From the IMG/VR virus record IMGVR_UViG_3300022200_003589, positions 1 to 21,215 of that record: a stretch of 21,215 nt of DNA; one strand, 5' to 3'. A model generated the notes under the pieces. That model was not told the origin of the DNA, made no database searches, and worked only from the letters and a program-made list of their open reading frames with translations. Source of the stretch: a virus. The position numbers and the translations under genes were made by a program. This document shows positions 1 through 6,907 of this stretch, in pieces (the stretch's first letter is position 1; the number at the start of each line of letters is the position of its first letter).

Positions 1-1669
1 GATTTGCTGCAATATCTTCTGTTGCTATTCCAATAAAATAGAGTTCGTCAATTGTATTGTCAGCAATAAACTTTGCTACCGTAATTCTACCTGTTGCACC
101 TACTGCCCCTGTAGCATATACTGCTTGCCCATTTCTAATAGTCTCATCTGCCTTTACTCGTATAAACTGTTCTTGACCTACTTGAAGCGTAGCATTTCCT
201 CCTTTTAATCCTAAGTCTAAAGTTCCATCTGTATCGTTCCATCTTAACACTCCTACACCTGCTGCTTGCGTAGGGGTTTGATCAAAAGTCACTTGACCTG
301 CATCTATTTGAAACTCTCCTAAGTCTACGTTTTGAGTCGCGCCTGTGTAAGGCACTAATCCACTTAAATCTTGGTCGCCTGTATTAGTTCCGCTTGTGTT
401 TCCTATAACTGCTAACTGAGCATCTGTAACATAGTTCGCATCTGTATCTTCGGTAATATCTCCAGTAGTTAAGACTACTGCCCCTGTTTCCCCATTTACA
501 GAGTCTACTGCTCCGCCACCCCCTCCTGTAATTGCTACAGTTACGTCTCCACTACCGTCATCCGTTACTGTTGCTCCAGTAAATGTTATGTTGTCTACTG
601 TGTTTACTGTTGTAACTCCGTCTGTTACCGTTAGTGTAGGGGAGTTCTCTATTGTTAGAGTTACCTGCCCGTCCCCGTTGTCTGTTAACGTTGCTCCGGA
701 AAATATTATGTTATCTACATTCTGTACTTCTAGGGAAGCATCAGATATAGTCATAGTAATTTGAGAAGAGGCTCCGTAAACCCTTCTACTAGCCTTTGAA
801 CTTGCGGTGGGGGGTACTCCTGCCCCAACTATATATTTTATTTGGGATAAGATGTCTTCTGCCGCAGCAGTTTTATCACAGGTTATAGCCTCTCTAAATT
901 GAGACATCAAAGCCCCAACATACTGATAATTAGATAGTAGTGTAGCGTAATCCCCTCTTCTTGAGATATTTGCTGCGTATACTTTTTCTCTCAGTAAATT
1001 AATATTATCGTATAGGTCACAAAGAGTATTTTCTTCGTCTACTTCAATAGGTTCGTAACCTGATCCAATTTCTTGATAAGTAAAATCAATATAGTTACCT
1101 CCTGCGTAAGGTACTCCTAGAATAGTATAAGTTACATTATAGTTTACTGTTGCTTGTGATGCACCCGTCCATACATTATTTGTTGTAATGTATAAATCAT
1201 ACTCTATATCTGTTGTAGTAGATACTATATTGCTTTGGTTACTTCCTGCGGGGTATTTTAAGGTAAATGTTCTTGTAGAAGAAGTTACGGTGCTATTTGC
1301 AGGGGTGTAGTTTGTGTTGTCGTCTAATCTAATGTACGGAGAGTAGATGTCTACTTCTTGGTTTATAATAGGATTAAGTTCGCTTACATTAAAACCTATT
1401 TGTTGATCATCGCTTGTACCTACAGAAGCCTCAAATATAATTCTATACGTCCCTTTCTCTATCTCATTGTTTGAATCTAGGGGCATATAGATATCTGTAT
1501 TTGCAACCCCTAGTAGTATGTCCGCAGTACCCCCAGATAAATTATTATAAATATCTGTGCCGTTATATTGTATTTTTAGCTGACCTGTATCAGCACTGCC
1601 AGCTGTAACAATTAGCTTATTATCAGTAGTTTTACTACCTTGTCTTAATATCTTTACAGCTATAGCCAT
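1..1669 (-). CDS. Tail fibre / virion appendage protein, C-terminus cut off by window edge
   Basis: The minus-strand frame is open from the ATG at 1669 (MAIAVKILRQG...) to the window edge, at least 556 codons with no stop. The protein is rich in Thr, Asn, Gly and Val, as expected for a beta-rich structural protein. Around residues 325-380 there are two imperfect copies of a motif of the type VDNIxFxGATxTDxGxGxVT, followed by a Gly/Thr-rich stretch (GDQDLSGLVPYTGATQNVDL). Near the truncated end is a segment of the kind seen in phage fibres (VRADxxIxNGxxVYxxGATG pattern, here KADETIRNGQAVYATGAVG). It is the gene downstream of the terminase and has its own promoter. I infer a fibre or baseplate-type role, probably host recognition. 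No enzymatic motif was seen. Confidence 0.7.
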   Translation of the reverse strand, partial: MAIAVKILRQGSKTTDNKLIVTAGSADTGQLKIQYNGTDIYNNLSGGTADILLGVANTDIYMPLDSNNEIEKGTYRIIFEASVGTSDDQQIGFNVSELNPIINQEVDIYSPYIRLDDNTNYTPANSTVTSSTRTFTLKYPAGSNQSNIVSTTTDIEYDLYITTNNVWTGASQATVNYNVTYTILGVPYAGGNYIDFTYQEIGSGYEPIEVDEENTLCDLYDNINLLREKVYAANISRRGDYATLLSNYQYVGALMSQFREAITCDKTAAAEDILSQIKYIVGAGVPPTASSKASRRVYGASSQITMTISDASLEVQNVDNIIFSGATLTDNGDGQVTLTIENSPTLTVTDGVTTVNTVDNITFTGATVTDDGSGDVTVAITGGGGGAVDSVNGETGAVVLTTGDITEDTDANYVTDAQLAVIGNTSGTNTGDQDLSGLVPYTGATQNVDLGEFQIDAGQVTFDQTPTQAAGVGVLRWNDTDGTLDLGLKGGNATLQVGQEQFIRVKADETIRNGQAVYATGAVGATGRITVAKFIADNTIDELYFIGIATEDIAAN

Positions 1670-1690
1670 GTATTTATTTTTAATAAAAAA

Positions 1691-1698
1691 CAAAAATA
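1691..1698 (-). promoter_or_regulatory. Bacteroidota-type -7 element for the fibre gene
   Basis: The minus-strand sequence TATTTTTG matches the Bacteroidota sigma-A -7 consensus TAnnTTTG. It lies 21 bases before the fibre ATG at 1669, giving a predicted leader of about 15 nt. No clear -33 TTTG is present. The match is short, and position is the main support. Confidence 0.5.
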
Positions 1699-1722
1699 AT
1701 TTACATATGCCACTTTCTTTTG

Positions 1723-1730
1723 TATATTTG
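1723..1730 (+). promoter_or_regulatory. Plus-strand promoter between terminase and fibre genes
   Basis: TATATTTG is a perfect match to TAnnTTTG. The surrounding 13 bases, TTTGTATATTTGC, are identical to those at the plus-strand promoters at 15550 and 18283. No ORF follows; a terminator follows within about 60 nt. Confidence 0.55.
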
Positions 1731-1735
1731 CATAC

Positions 1736-1797
1736 TCAGTTAATTTTTACATTTGTTGCTGATAAACCCGGAAAGTTCCACATTTTCGGGTTTTTTA
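1736..1797 (+). ncRNA. Candidate small RNA (about 60 nt)
   Basis: A strong plus-strand promoter match (1723-1730) is followed after about 35 bases by a hairpin with a T-rich tail (1764-1797). The space between has no start codon or ORF. It runs opposite to both flanking genes, and its 3' end overlaps the last codon of the terminase on the other strand. The start is inferred from the usual promoter-to-start distance. Alternatively the hairpin serves mainly to stop minus-strand transcription and the promoter match is chance. Confidence 0.4.
1764..1797 (+). terminator. Rho-independent terminator
   Basis: An 11-bp stem (1764-1774 with 1783-1793, one G-T pair) has an 8-base loop, with the T-rich run TTTTTTATTT at 1791-1800 overlapping the end of the 3' arm on the plus strand. 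On the minus strand it directly follows the terminase stop codon but has only three T after the stem, so the plus-strand reading is the stronger one. It may work weakly in both directions. Confidence 0.65.
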
Positions 1798-3876
1798 TTT
1801 AATCCTTTTAGATATTCCTCCGCTATTGCTGTACTTAGGTAGCCAATCATTTGCCGAATAGACAAACTCTTCTTTCTGTTTTACCTTCTTTGTAGCTATT
1901 AGTGCCATGCCCGCTGACATAGCGCAGTCATACTCTGTTCTATTATTAGGTTCAAACTTCTGCCAGTCACTGATTAACTCTAAAAATGGACAGAATCCAA
2001 ATGATTTTGTTTCGTGATTAAATCCTAAGTAGTCTGAGATATGAGCTTGTGTAATACTAGATAGTGCTTCGCCTGCATCTGCACCTGTCATTGGCATACC
2101 TCTTGATCCTTTTACTCTCTTTTTTGTTGATTCAGGGTCTAGCGGGTTATACATACAGTATCCATCATATCCTCTTTTGTGGAATGTATCTAGTACACCA
2201 TATACGTTTTTCTCGCACAAGAATGGAGAAGAATACATTACACACTGCATTATCATATCCTCTGCCTGTTCGTGGGGGTGTTCGGGTCTAGCTAAATACT
2301 GGCATACCCAAGACATCTTCATATTCGGAAACTTGTAGTGAGATTCTAATATAGTATGTGCAGCACCCATAGAGCCTTTGCCCGTAACTTGTCTGTGTGC
2401 AAAAGGGTCAGCCCCTGTCTTACAGAAATCCCTTGTTGGAGTCCAGTGTGTGCCTATCCTTTCTTTTTTGTTTCTGTCTTCTTCTGGGGGGAGCCATGCA
2501 ACTAGCCACTTACCATTATCTTCAGGGTAAAATACTACTTCTGAATCTTTTATACCATCTTTCCATTGGAAGTTTCCCCTTATTGGTTGGTCTATCGGGT
2601 CGAGTGCCATCGAATGTCTGTACTGCTCATACAGCTTTCTTTGGTTGTAGTTGTTGGAGTTTCTTCTGATGGCAAAGCAGTCATCAATATTTCGTGGGAA
2701 TTTCCTCTTCCAATCTAATAGGTCTTCGCCCTCAAGTGCTTTCTCTTCGTTATCTAACCATTGAGATGCTAGTTCTATCTTTGAGTATCCCCATTCGTCA
2801 ATGAACCCGCCCTCAAATAGCCCGTACTCGGCAGGAAAAAATAGTCTTATGATAGTAGAGTTAGTCCTTCCGTTTAGGGACAGTTTAGAAGGGTCTGAAG
2901 CGTCCCAAATCTTTTTTGCAGCTTCTCCTCCACCTTTCTCCATTTCTTCTACTGTAGTAGCCCAAAATGCAAATCCTACTTTCTTCCTTCCTACTACGCA
3001 ACAGATTTTAGTAATTTGCTGTGTCTTGTATGAATCTGAATCTTGGCGTTTACCGAACTCATCTTGGAATTGGAACGTGGTACGCAGACCATCCATTGCA
3101 GCCTCTGTAGACGGGAAAGCATATATCCTAGAGTTAAGTACTTCTTTATACTCCCTTTTCTCCCCTTTTGTGCTTTTTCTTTGGGGTTCTGAGAACATAA
3201 GCTCTCGACTTACGGTAGTATATCCTGTATCAATGGGTTTAAGGAACGATGGGAGCCTTTGCCAAGAAGATACTAGTTTACCCAACAAAGACTTAGAGTC
3301 GCCATCAGTCTTAGATTGTATACCGAACAGCGCATTATATTTCTCTGTTGTATCGAAGTATCCATGTCCTAATCCAAGAATAGACTTTCCGGAACGTCTT
3401 GTTCCTAAATAGGCTAGTCCTGTATGCTCTTCGTGGCCTCTACCCCACCAAATAGCATAGCTTATGTCTCTGTGTAAGTCTACAAACTTAGGGTTTCCAA
3501 ACCCACCATCCATGTCTTCAATCGGAATAAGCCAATAGTTTAGGATCATGTAGTGGTGTCCTGTAACCCATTCTAGATTGTCTCCGTTATAAAACCAAAA
3601 TCCATTCCTTCTTCTTTCCCACATCTCATCCGTATGCTGTACTCTCTTAGGGTCACTTAGCGGCATAGAGTCAATGTCTTTTATATAAGACTGATCTAAA
3701 TAAGGGAAAGTTCTTTCTGATTTAGGAAGTCCATAGTTAGCTATAGACTTATAGTCCTTCGGGGGTTCAGGGAGTTCAATGTCTATATCCCATACACAGT
3801 TCTTTACGTCTTTACTGAAGTTTCGATTTCTGTTGAAGTTATCCCACGCAAGCTTGCATTCTTGTTTAGGTGTCAT
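1795..3876 (-). CDS. terL: Terminase large subunit (packaging ATPase/nuclease)
   Basis: This 693-aa protein is the motor that pumps DNA into the prohead and cuts it. The Walker A motif is GTRRSGKS at residues 158-165. The Walker B is FQFQDEFG at about 268-275, with D272 and the catalytic E273. Acidic residues expected of the RNase H-fold nuclease are D490 in TGADPF, E555 in the CEKN segment and D650 in EYDCAMSAG. Length and motif order fit a full TerL; the N-terminal region of about 130 residues before Walker A is longer than in many. The ATG at 3876 lies one base after the stop of the upstream 109-aa gene, suggesting translational coupling. The gene ends at the hairpin at 1764-1797. Confidence 0.93.
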   Translation of the reverse strand: MTPKQECKLAWDNFNRNRNFSKDVKNCVWDIDIELPEPPKDYKSIANYGLPKSERTFPYLDQSYIKDIDSMPLSDPKRVQHTDEMWERRRNGFWFYNGDNLEWVTGHHYMILNYWLIPIEDMDGGFGNPKFVDLHRDISYAIWWGRGHEEHTGLAYLGTRRSGKSILGLGHGYFDTTEKYNALFGIQSKTDGDSKSLLGKLVSSWQRLPSFLKPIDTGYTTVSRELMFSEPQRKSTKGEKREYKEVLNSRIYAFPSTEAAMDGLRTTFQFQDEFGKRQDSDSYKTQQITKICCVVGRKKVGFAFWATTVEEMEKGGGEAAKKIWDASDPSKLSLNGRTNSTIIRLFFPAEYGLFEGGFIDEWGYSKIELASQWLDNEEKALEGEDLLDWKRKFPRNIDDCFAIRRNSNNYNQRKLYEQYRHSMALDPIDQPIRGNFQWKDGIKDSEVVFYPEDNGKWLVAWLPPEEDRNKKERIGTHWTPTRDFCKTGADPFAHRQVTGKGSMGAAHTILESHYKFPNMKMSWVCQYLARPEHPHEQAEDMIMQCVMYSSPFLCEKNVYGVLDTFHKRGYDGYCMYNPLDPESTKKRVKGSRGMPMTGADAGEALSSITQAHISDYLGFNHETKSFGFCPFLELISDWQKFEPNNRTEYDCAMSAGMALIATKKVKQKEEFVYSANDWLPKYSNSGGISKRIK

Positions 3877-3877
3877 C

Positions 3878-4207
3878 TTACTTCTTTGATATGTAGGACT
3901 CTAAAGAACCTTCTTTAGCTGAAACTCTTTGTTTTTCTTGCTCTCTTAAGATAGTAGTATCTATCTTAGCTAGGATGTTTTCTAGATTGTTTGTGAGATT
4001 CATAGACTCCTTACCCCAAATAATAAAGTTCTTAAATGGTGCGGAGTCTTCCTTAAAATCTATATCGGTGTTTTCTATCTCCTTCGATAGCTTACTTATC
4101 TGTGATTTTATTGAAAAGTATATATCACAGTAAGGGGAATTGTAAAAGTCTTTTAGTATAGACTTTGCCTTCTGTTCTGACAATTTATCAATGTCTTGTG
4201 CTTTCAT
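3878..4207 (-). CDS. Unknown 109-aa protein directly before terL, possible small terminase subunit
   Basis: The product is 109 aa (MKAQDIDKLSEQKAK...), charged and predicted mostly helical, with Lys/Glu/Asp-rich stretches at about 35-55 and 85-100. There is no clear helix-turn-helix motif. Its stop is one base from the terL start, and it is the first gene after a predicted promoter, the usual place for a small terminase subunit. Length is within the range of small subunits. That role is inferred from position only; sequence similarity is not evident to me. Confidence 0.7.
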   Translation of the reverse strand: MKAQDIDKLSEQKAKSILKDFYNSPYCDIYFSIKSQISKLSKEIENTDIDFKEDSAPFKNFIIWGKESMNLTNNLENILAKIDTTILREQEKQRVSAKEGSLESYISKK

Positions 4208-4228
4208 TTTAAGTTTAATTTATAAACC

Positions 4229-4236
4229 CAAAACTA
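4229..4236 (-). promoter_or_regulatory. Promoter for the packaging genes
   Basis: Minus-strand TAGTTTTG matches TAnnTTTG and sits 22 bases before the ATG at 4207. It would start a transcript covering the 109-aa gene and terL. The -33 element is not recognisable. Confidence 0.45.
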
Positions 4237-4250
4237 CAAAGTCGACATTT

Positions 4251-4538
4251 CTATTTTTTGTATTTACCGCCTCTTGCTCTCTTGTCTCCTGGGCTGTCTG
4301 ATTTAGACCCCCTATTGGCAGCAGAACTTTTTAACCGGAGTCCGTTTTTTGTGTGGGCTACGTCTTTACCTTTTACAGATTTACCATTTCTTTCGGCAGT
4401 CTCTCTAAATTTTTTTCGCTCGGCTCTACTTGCGTTTTCTGTAGCTTTATTCTTTTTATAGTACGCTCTTCCATAGGCATTTTTTTTGTCTCTTGATGCC
4501 TTATTCTTTTTGTAGTTTCTTGCAGACTCAGATGCCAT
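4251..4538 (-). CDS. Small very basic conserved phage protein
   Basis: The 95-aa product is extremely rich in Lys, Arg, Asn and Ser. It starts MASESARNYKKNKASRDKK and ends with the segment HTKNGLRLKSSAANRGSKSD followed by PGDKRARGG. From memory, proteins with the same two blocks (MASESARNY and (S/H)HTK.G...NR) recur in marine T7-like and T4-like phages as uncharacterised genes, often near structural or packaging genes. The charge suggests nucleic acid binding, but this is inference. The ATG at 4538 lies one base after the endonuclease stop. Confidence 0.8.
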   Translation of the reverse strand: MASESARNYKKNKASRDKKNAYGRAYYKKNKATENASRAERKKFRETAERNGKSVKGKDVAHTKNGLRLKSSAANRGSKSDSPGDKRARGGKYKK

Positions 4539-4539
4539 A

Positions 4540-4908
4540 TTATTTCTTTTTTTCTTTTAACCATGCTGTCGGTACTTTATCCCCGTCAGCCCATTTAATA
4601 TTGTTTTTGTCACACCACATTGCGTAACTTGTTTTTGATACTTTAGATAATTTTACATTACTATTCATAAATAGCATACGTATATCTAAACTAGGATTCT
4701 GCTCTATTACACACAACATCTTTGCTCTGTCTGATGCAGTAAACCTTCCTTTAGCCTCAACTATTATACCATTAGGTAATATAAAGTCTGGGGTGTATGT
4801 CCTAACTTTTATAGGAGGAATCCATTTAAGCTTTAAAGTCTCGTAGGATATATCCTTTGGAGAATTCTTTGCAATCCTAGCTTCGTATTTTGATCTGTAA
4901 GTAGCCAC
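4540..4908 (-). CDS. T7 endonuclease I-type Holliday junction resolvase
   Basis: The protein cuts branched DNA such as four-way junctions and in T7 helps resolve DNA before packaging. The core (from about residue 38) YTPDFILPNGIIVEAKG matches T7 endonuclease I (YTPDFLLPNGIFVETKG). Counted from the GTG start, E9, D41, E51 and K53 correspond to the T7 catalytic set E20, D55, E65, K67. The following part (DIRMLF, SYAMWCDKNNIKWAD, PTAWLKE) also aligns with T7. I chose GTG at 4908 (122 aa) because its G is the last base of the upstream stop (TAGTG) and residues then begin where the T7 fold needs them; a TTG at 4920 would add four residues. It lies in a chain of small, tightly packed genes ahead of the packaging promoter. 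Confidence 0.9.
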   Translation of the reverse strand: MATYRSKYEARIAKNSPKDISYETLKLKWIPPIKVRTYTPDFILPNGIIVEAKGRFTASDRAKMLCVIEQNPSLDIRMLFMNSNVKLSKVSKTSYAMWCDKNNIKWADGDKVPTAWLKEKKK

Positions 4909-5051
4909 TAAGAACCACAAGTTAGGCAGCCCTCATCGTCTATGTCACAAGACATATTGAATGGTGCAATTACTGGTTTTGTTTTATCTTGCTCCTCTGC
5001 TTGTTTAAGAAGGGCTTCTAGTCCGTTTGATTCCTCTGTAATGTTTGCCAT
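4908..5051 (-). CDS. Small acidic protein with C-terminal cysteines
   Basis: The 47-aa product (MANITEESNGLEALLKQAEE...) is acidic and ends in three cysteines with spacing C-x6-C-x2-C (CDIDDEGCLTC). I chose the ATG at 5051 because it lies one base after the stop of the previous gene; an upstream extension would overlap that gene heavily. The stop overlaps the GTG of the endonuclease gene by one base. Function is unknown. The cysteines could bind a metal or form a disulfide. Confidence 0.6.
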   Translation of the reverse strand: MANITEESNGLEALLKQAEEQDKTKPVIAPFNMSCDIDDEGCLTCGS

Positions 5052-5052
5052 G

Positions 5053-5199
5053 CTACTTCTTTTTGGCTGTCTTAGCAGCCTTTTTAAATTGTTTAGTGGT
5101 TGGCGCACCTTTGGTTCCAGGCTTTCTCATTTGCTCCCCAGAGCCTTCTTTAATCCTTTTGCGCTTGGCGTGAATGTTTGCGTATAATCCTTTTTTCAT
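5053..5199 (-). CDS. Small basic conserved phage protein (KKGLYANIHAKRKRIK type)
   Basis: The 48-aa product starts MKKGLYANIHAKRKRIK and continues with GSGEQMRKPGTKGAPT and a Lys-rich tail. I recall this pattern as a recurring small protein of T7-like and other marine phages with no assigned function. The ATG at 5199 is four bases after the preceding stop; an in-frame upstream start at 5274 would overlap the 84-aa gene and lacks the conserved beginning. Charge and repeated linkage to endonuclease I and terminase genes hint at a role near DNA, as inference only. Confidence 0.75.
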   Translation of the reverse strand: MKKGLYANIHAKRKRIKEGSGEQMRKPGTKGAPTTKQFKKAAKTAKKK

Positions 5200-5203
5200 A
5201 TTG

Positions 5204-5458
5204 CTATTTTTTTGATTTAGCTCCAGAACACTTCCATCTTTTTCTTGATAAGTTGTTAGGTGTGTTCGGGTCATTCTGTTTTGCCTTAGGTAATCCTTTT
5301 TTTATGCCAAGGCTTCTAGCACAGTAAGAGTCGCCTTTAGATGTTCCAGGTTTAACTCGTGGGCCACCTCCTTTAGCTTGACCTGCTTGACCATAGCTAA
5401 CTTTTTTTCCAGACGATGTTATCTTTACTTTTGCTTTTCCTTTCCTAGGTGTTGCCAT
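5204..5458 (-). CDS. Small basic Cys-containing conserved phage protein
   Basis: The 84-aa product has a Lys/Gly-rich first half and a conserved-looking second half: SYCARSLGI, then NDPNTPNNLSRKRWKCSG. The SYCARS...LSRKRWKC block recurs, as I remember it, in small phage proteins of unknown function. Two cysteines (in YCAR and RWKC) bracket the block and might bind metal. The start lies one base after the spanin stop, so it is translated as part of the same mRNA. No function is assigned. Confidence 0.75.
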   Translation of the reverse strand: MATPRKGKAKVKITSSGKKVSYGQAGQAKGGGPRVKPGTSKGDSYCARSLGIKKGLPKAKQNDPNTPNNLSRKRWKCSGAKSKK

Positions 5459-5459
5459 C

Positions 5460-5927
5460 TTATCTCAGTAACTTAAAGGTAAATCTTATGCCTAGTATAA
5501 CTAGTACTATTAGCAGCAATGATACAGCAATACCCTTGACATTATTTGTCAATTGCTTTACTATGCCCTGCTCCCTTACTACAACCTTATCAAATGGTAC
5601 TTTGACGACCTGAATGACTGTATCACCCTTGCACTCCCCTTGGATATGTACTGTATCACCAACCTTAACGTACTTAATTCGTAGCTTGTCTCGATATACA
5701 TAAGTAGTATCGCCAGGAATATCAATGAACGATGTATCAATCTTGACTTCTTTAGTAACAATGCTAACCGTGTCATATAGTGTATCTTTTTGTAGTAGCT
5801 GGGGGTATTTAATTGTTAGTTTCTCTATCTTCCTTTCGGCCTTACGGAGCTTTTTCTCCATCTTGCCTTCAAATGAACAGCTAGATAGTACGAGTGCAAA
5901 TATACATATTAAGTAATTAAGCCTCAT
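5460..5927 (-). CDS. Candidate unimolecular spanin (outer-membrane lipoprotein with C-terminal membrane anchor)
   Basis: Starting at the ATG at 5927 the product is 155 aa. Residues 1-17 form a lipoprotein signal with lipobox LSSC, so C17 would be lipidated. Residues 20-46 are charged and predicted helical. The middle (about 48-118) is beta-rich with repeated DT(V/S) motifs. Residues 132-148 form a hydrophobic transmembrane segment followed by a short basic tail. An N-terminal outer-membrane lipid plus a C-terminal inner-membrane helix is the layout of u-spanins such as T1 gp11, which fuse the two membranes at the last step of lysis. It directly follows the holin-like and DUF5675 genes and overlaps the latter by 11 bases. 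A longer in-frame start at 6017 is rejected because it would bury the signal peptide. Confidence 0.72.
   Translation of the reverse strand: MRLNYLICIFALVLSSCSFEGKMEKKLRKAERKIEKLTIKYPQLLQKDTLYDTVSIVTKEVKIDTSFIDIPGDTTYVYRDKLRIKYVKVGDTVHIQGECKGDTVIQVVKVPFDKVVVREQGIVKQLTNNVKGIAVSLLLIVLVILGIRFTFKLLR
5897..5904 (-). promoter_or_regulatory. Possible internal promoter within the spanin gene
   Basis: Minus-strand TATATTTG is a perfect TAnnTTTG match inside the 5' part of the spanin gene. It could give extra transcription of the small basic genes and endonuclease I downstream. As it encodes part of the signal peptide, it may be chance. Confidence 0.25.
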
Positions 5928-6357
5928 CGAGGTACTGTATTGTAACTTCCTTGCCATCCTCAAGTGCCTTGGCGACCTTTGGGTACATCTTCTTGTAAGC
6001 GTCAACACTTCTACCAATCACTCCGCTAAGGTCTGCTGTTTCTCCTACTAAAAGGCATCCTTCTGTATGCTCGTCCGTGTTGCCTGTGTGTATAAGTATC
6101 CACTGAAAGTTTGGTACGTCCTGTACGTGTAGCATACCTTTATGCATAGAACCATACTTTGCGGCATACTTTGCGTGGAATCCCCCTTCTTTTCTGAACT
6201 TGATCTTGTATGTTCCTGCGGGGATTCTTGTCTCTCCCTTTACCTTAACGTCTCTGTGTTCGTCCTCTAAAGTAAAGCACTGAAATACTCCGTCAATAAA
6301 CATTGCGCCTACTGTAGCGTCTCCTGTGTCGTGCAGTCTTTGTACTCTAATCTTCAT
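5917..6357 (-). CDS. DUF5675 protein, possible Cys/His peptidoglycan-active lysis enzyme
   Basis: From the ATG at 6357 the product is 146 aa and matches the DUF5675 family pattern (MKIRVQRLHDTGDATVG, then FTLEDEHRDVKVKGETRIPAGTY, then GSMHKGMLHVQDVPNF). The ATG overlaps the holin-like gene's end by 11 bases; an in-frame ATG at 6402 would overlap more and lacks family support. The segment ILIHTGNTDEHTEGCLLVG (H90, N93, C101) resembles the H...(S/T)xGC active site of YkuD L,D-transpeptidases, and RIPAGTYKI resembles their TPxGxF strand. I infer a cell-wall-active fold. No classical lysozyme or amidase is in the window, and this gene lies between a holin-like gene and the spanin. The function of the family is not established to my knowledge. 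Confidence 0.8.
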   Translation of the reverse strand: MKIRVQRLHDTGDATVGAMFIDGVFQCFTLEDEHRDVKVKGETRIPAGTYKIKFRKEGGFHAKYAAKYGSMHKGMLHVQDVPNFQWILIHTGNTDEHTEGCLLVGETADLSGVIGRSVDAYKKMYPKVAKALEDGKEVTIQYLDEA

Positions 6358-6586
6358 CCTTTTCTTTTTTGCCGAATATTTCTCCTGCGGCAGATATACC
6401 AAACGTACCTAATGTAATGTAAACAAATGAGTTAAAGATTATGTCATTTATTACTAACTCTTTACCCCATATACCTGTACCAATATCTACAGCCGCAAAT
6501 AATGACATCATTGCAAACGAAAGAAATCCTACAATGTTCTTTTCGTTGTACTTGTTCCTGTTGTTGAATATATCCCAGAACGCCAC
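6347..6586 (-). CDS. Holin-like protein with two membrane segments
   Basis: The 79-aa product has hydrophobic stretches at about residues 18-38 and 50-70 with a short loop between, a charged N-terminus (NNRNKYNEKN) and an acidic/basic tail (KKEKDED). Small size, two transmembrane segments and position before the DUF5675 and spanin genes fit a class II-type holin, which would open the inner membrane at lysis. It begins two bases after the stop of the 103-aa gene. The family is not recognised; the call rests on topology and neighbours. Confidence 0.65.
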   Translation of the reverse strand: MAFWDIFNNRNKYNEKNIVGFLSFAMMSLFAAVDIGTGIWGKELVINDIIFNSFVYITLGTFGISAAGEIFGKKEKDED

Positions 6587-6588
6587 GG

Positions 6589-6900
6589 CTAATCTACTTT
6601 TGGTTTTCTTGAAGATACTCTAGACTTAGCAGCGTGAATCACCCTTTCTTCTAGTCTTGCTATTGTAGCAGTTTGCTCTAATAGTAGCTTATTGTATTCC
6701 TCTAACTTTTCTCTAAGTTCTTGGATTTCTTTACGAAGTTCTGCAATAGTTTCCTCGTGCTGTCTTACAATGGCCGCAGCCTGTAACGTACTCATTAACC
6801 AGTCTCGCTTAAAGTATCCGAAGATAATTAAACCAAAGAATATCACTGTTGATACTCCGTACTGTTGTACTAACTCTAGTACGCTCTTTAGTAGTTCCAT
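6589..6900 (-). CDS. Membrane-anchored coiled-coil protein in the lysis cluster
   Basis: The 103-aa product has one hydrophobic segment at about residues 14-30 (VSTVIFFGLIIFGYF) followed by a long heptad-rich coiled coil at about 42-90 (HEETIAELRKEIQELREKL and onward), and a basic tail. The layout is like some phage lysis accessory proteins or holin partners, or an inner-membrane spanin-type protein. Because the neighbouring lipoprotein already has both anchors, I favour holin accessory or antiholin, with low certainty. The gene starts seven bases after the 67-aa gene. Confidence 0.65.
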   Translation of the reverse strand: MELLKSVLELVQQYGVSTVIFFGLIIFGYFKRDWLMSTLQAAAIVRQHEETIAELRKEIQELREKLEEYNKLLLEQTATIARLEERVIHAAKSRVSSRKPKVD

Positions 6901-6907
6901 GTTGTTA

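Noticed and set aside
2801-3412. Long plus-strand open frame of about 200 codons opposite the terminase
   Set aside because: It is antisense to the strongly supported terL, has no promoter or plausible start context, and its residue make-up is that of a frame shadow.
5928-6017. Upstream extension of the spanin frame
   Set aside because: It would put 30 charged residues before a clear lipoprotein signal and overlap the DUF5675 gene by 100 bases.
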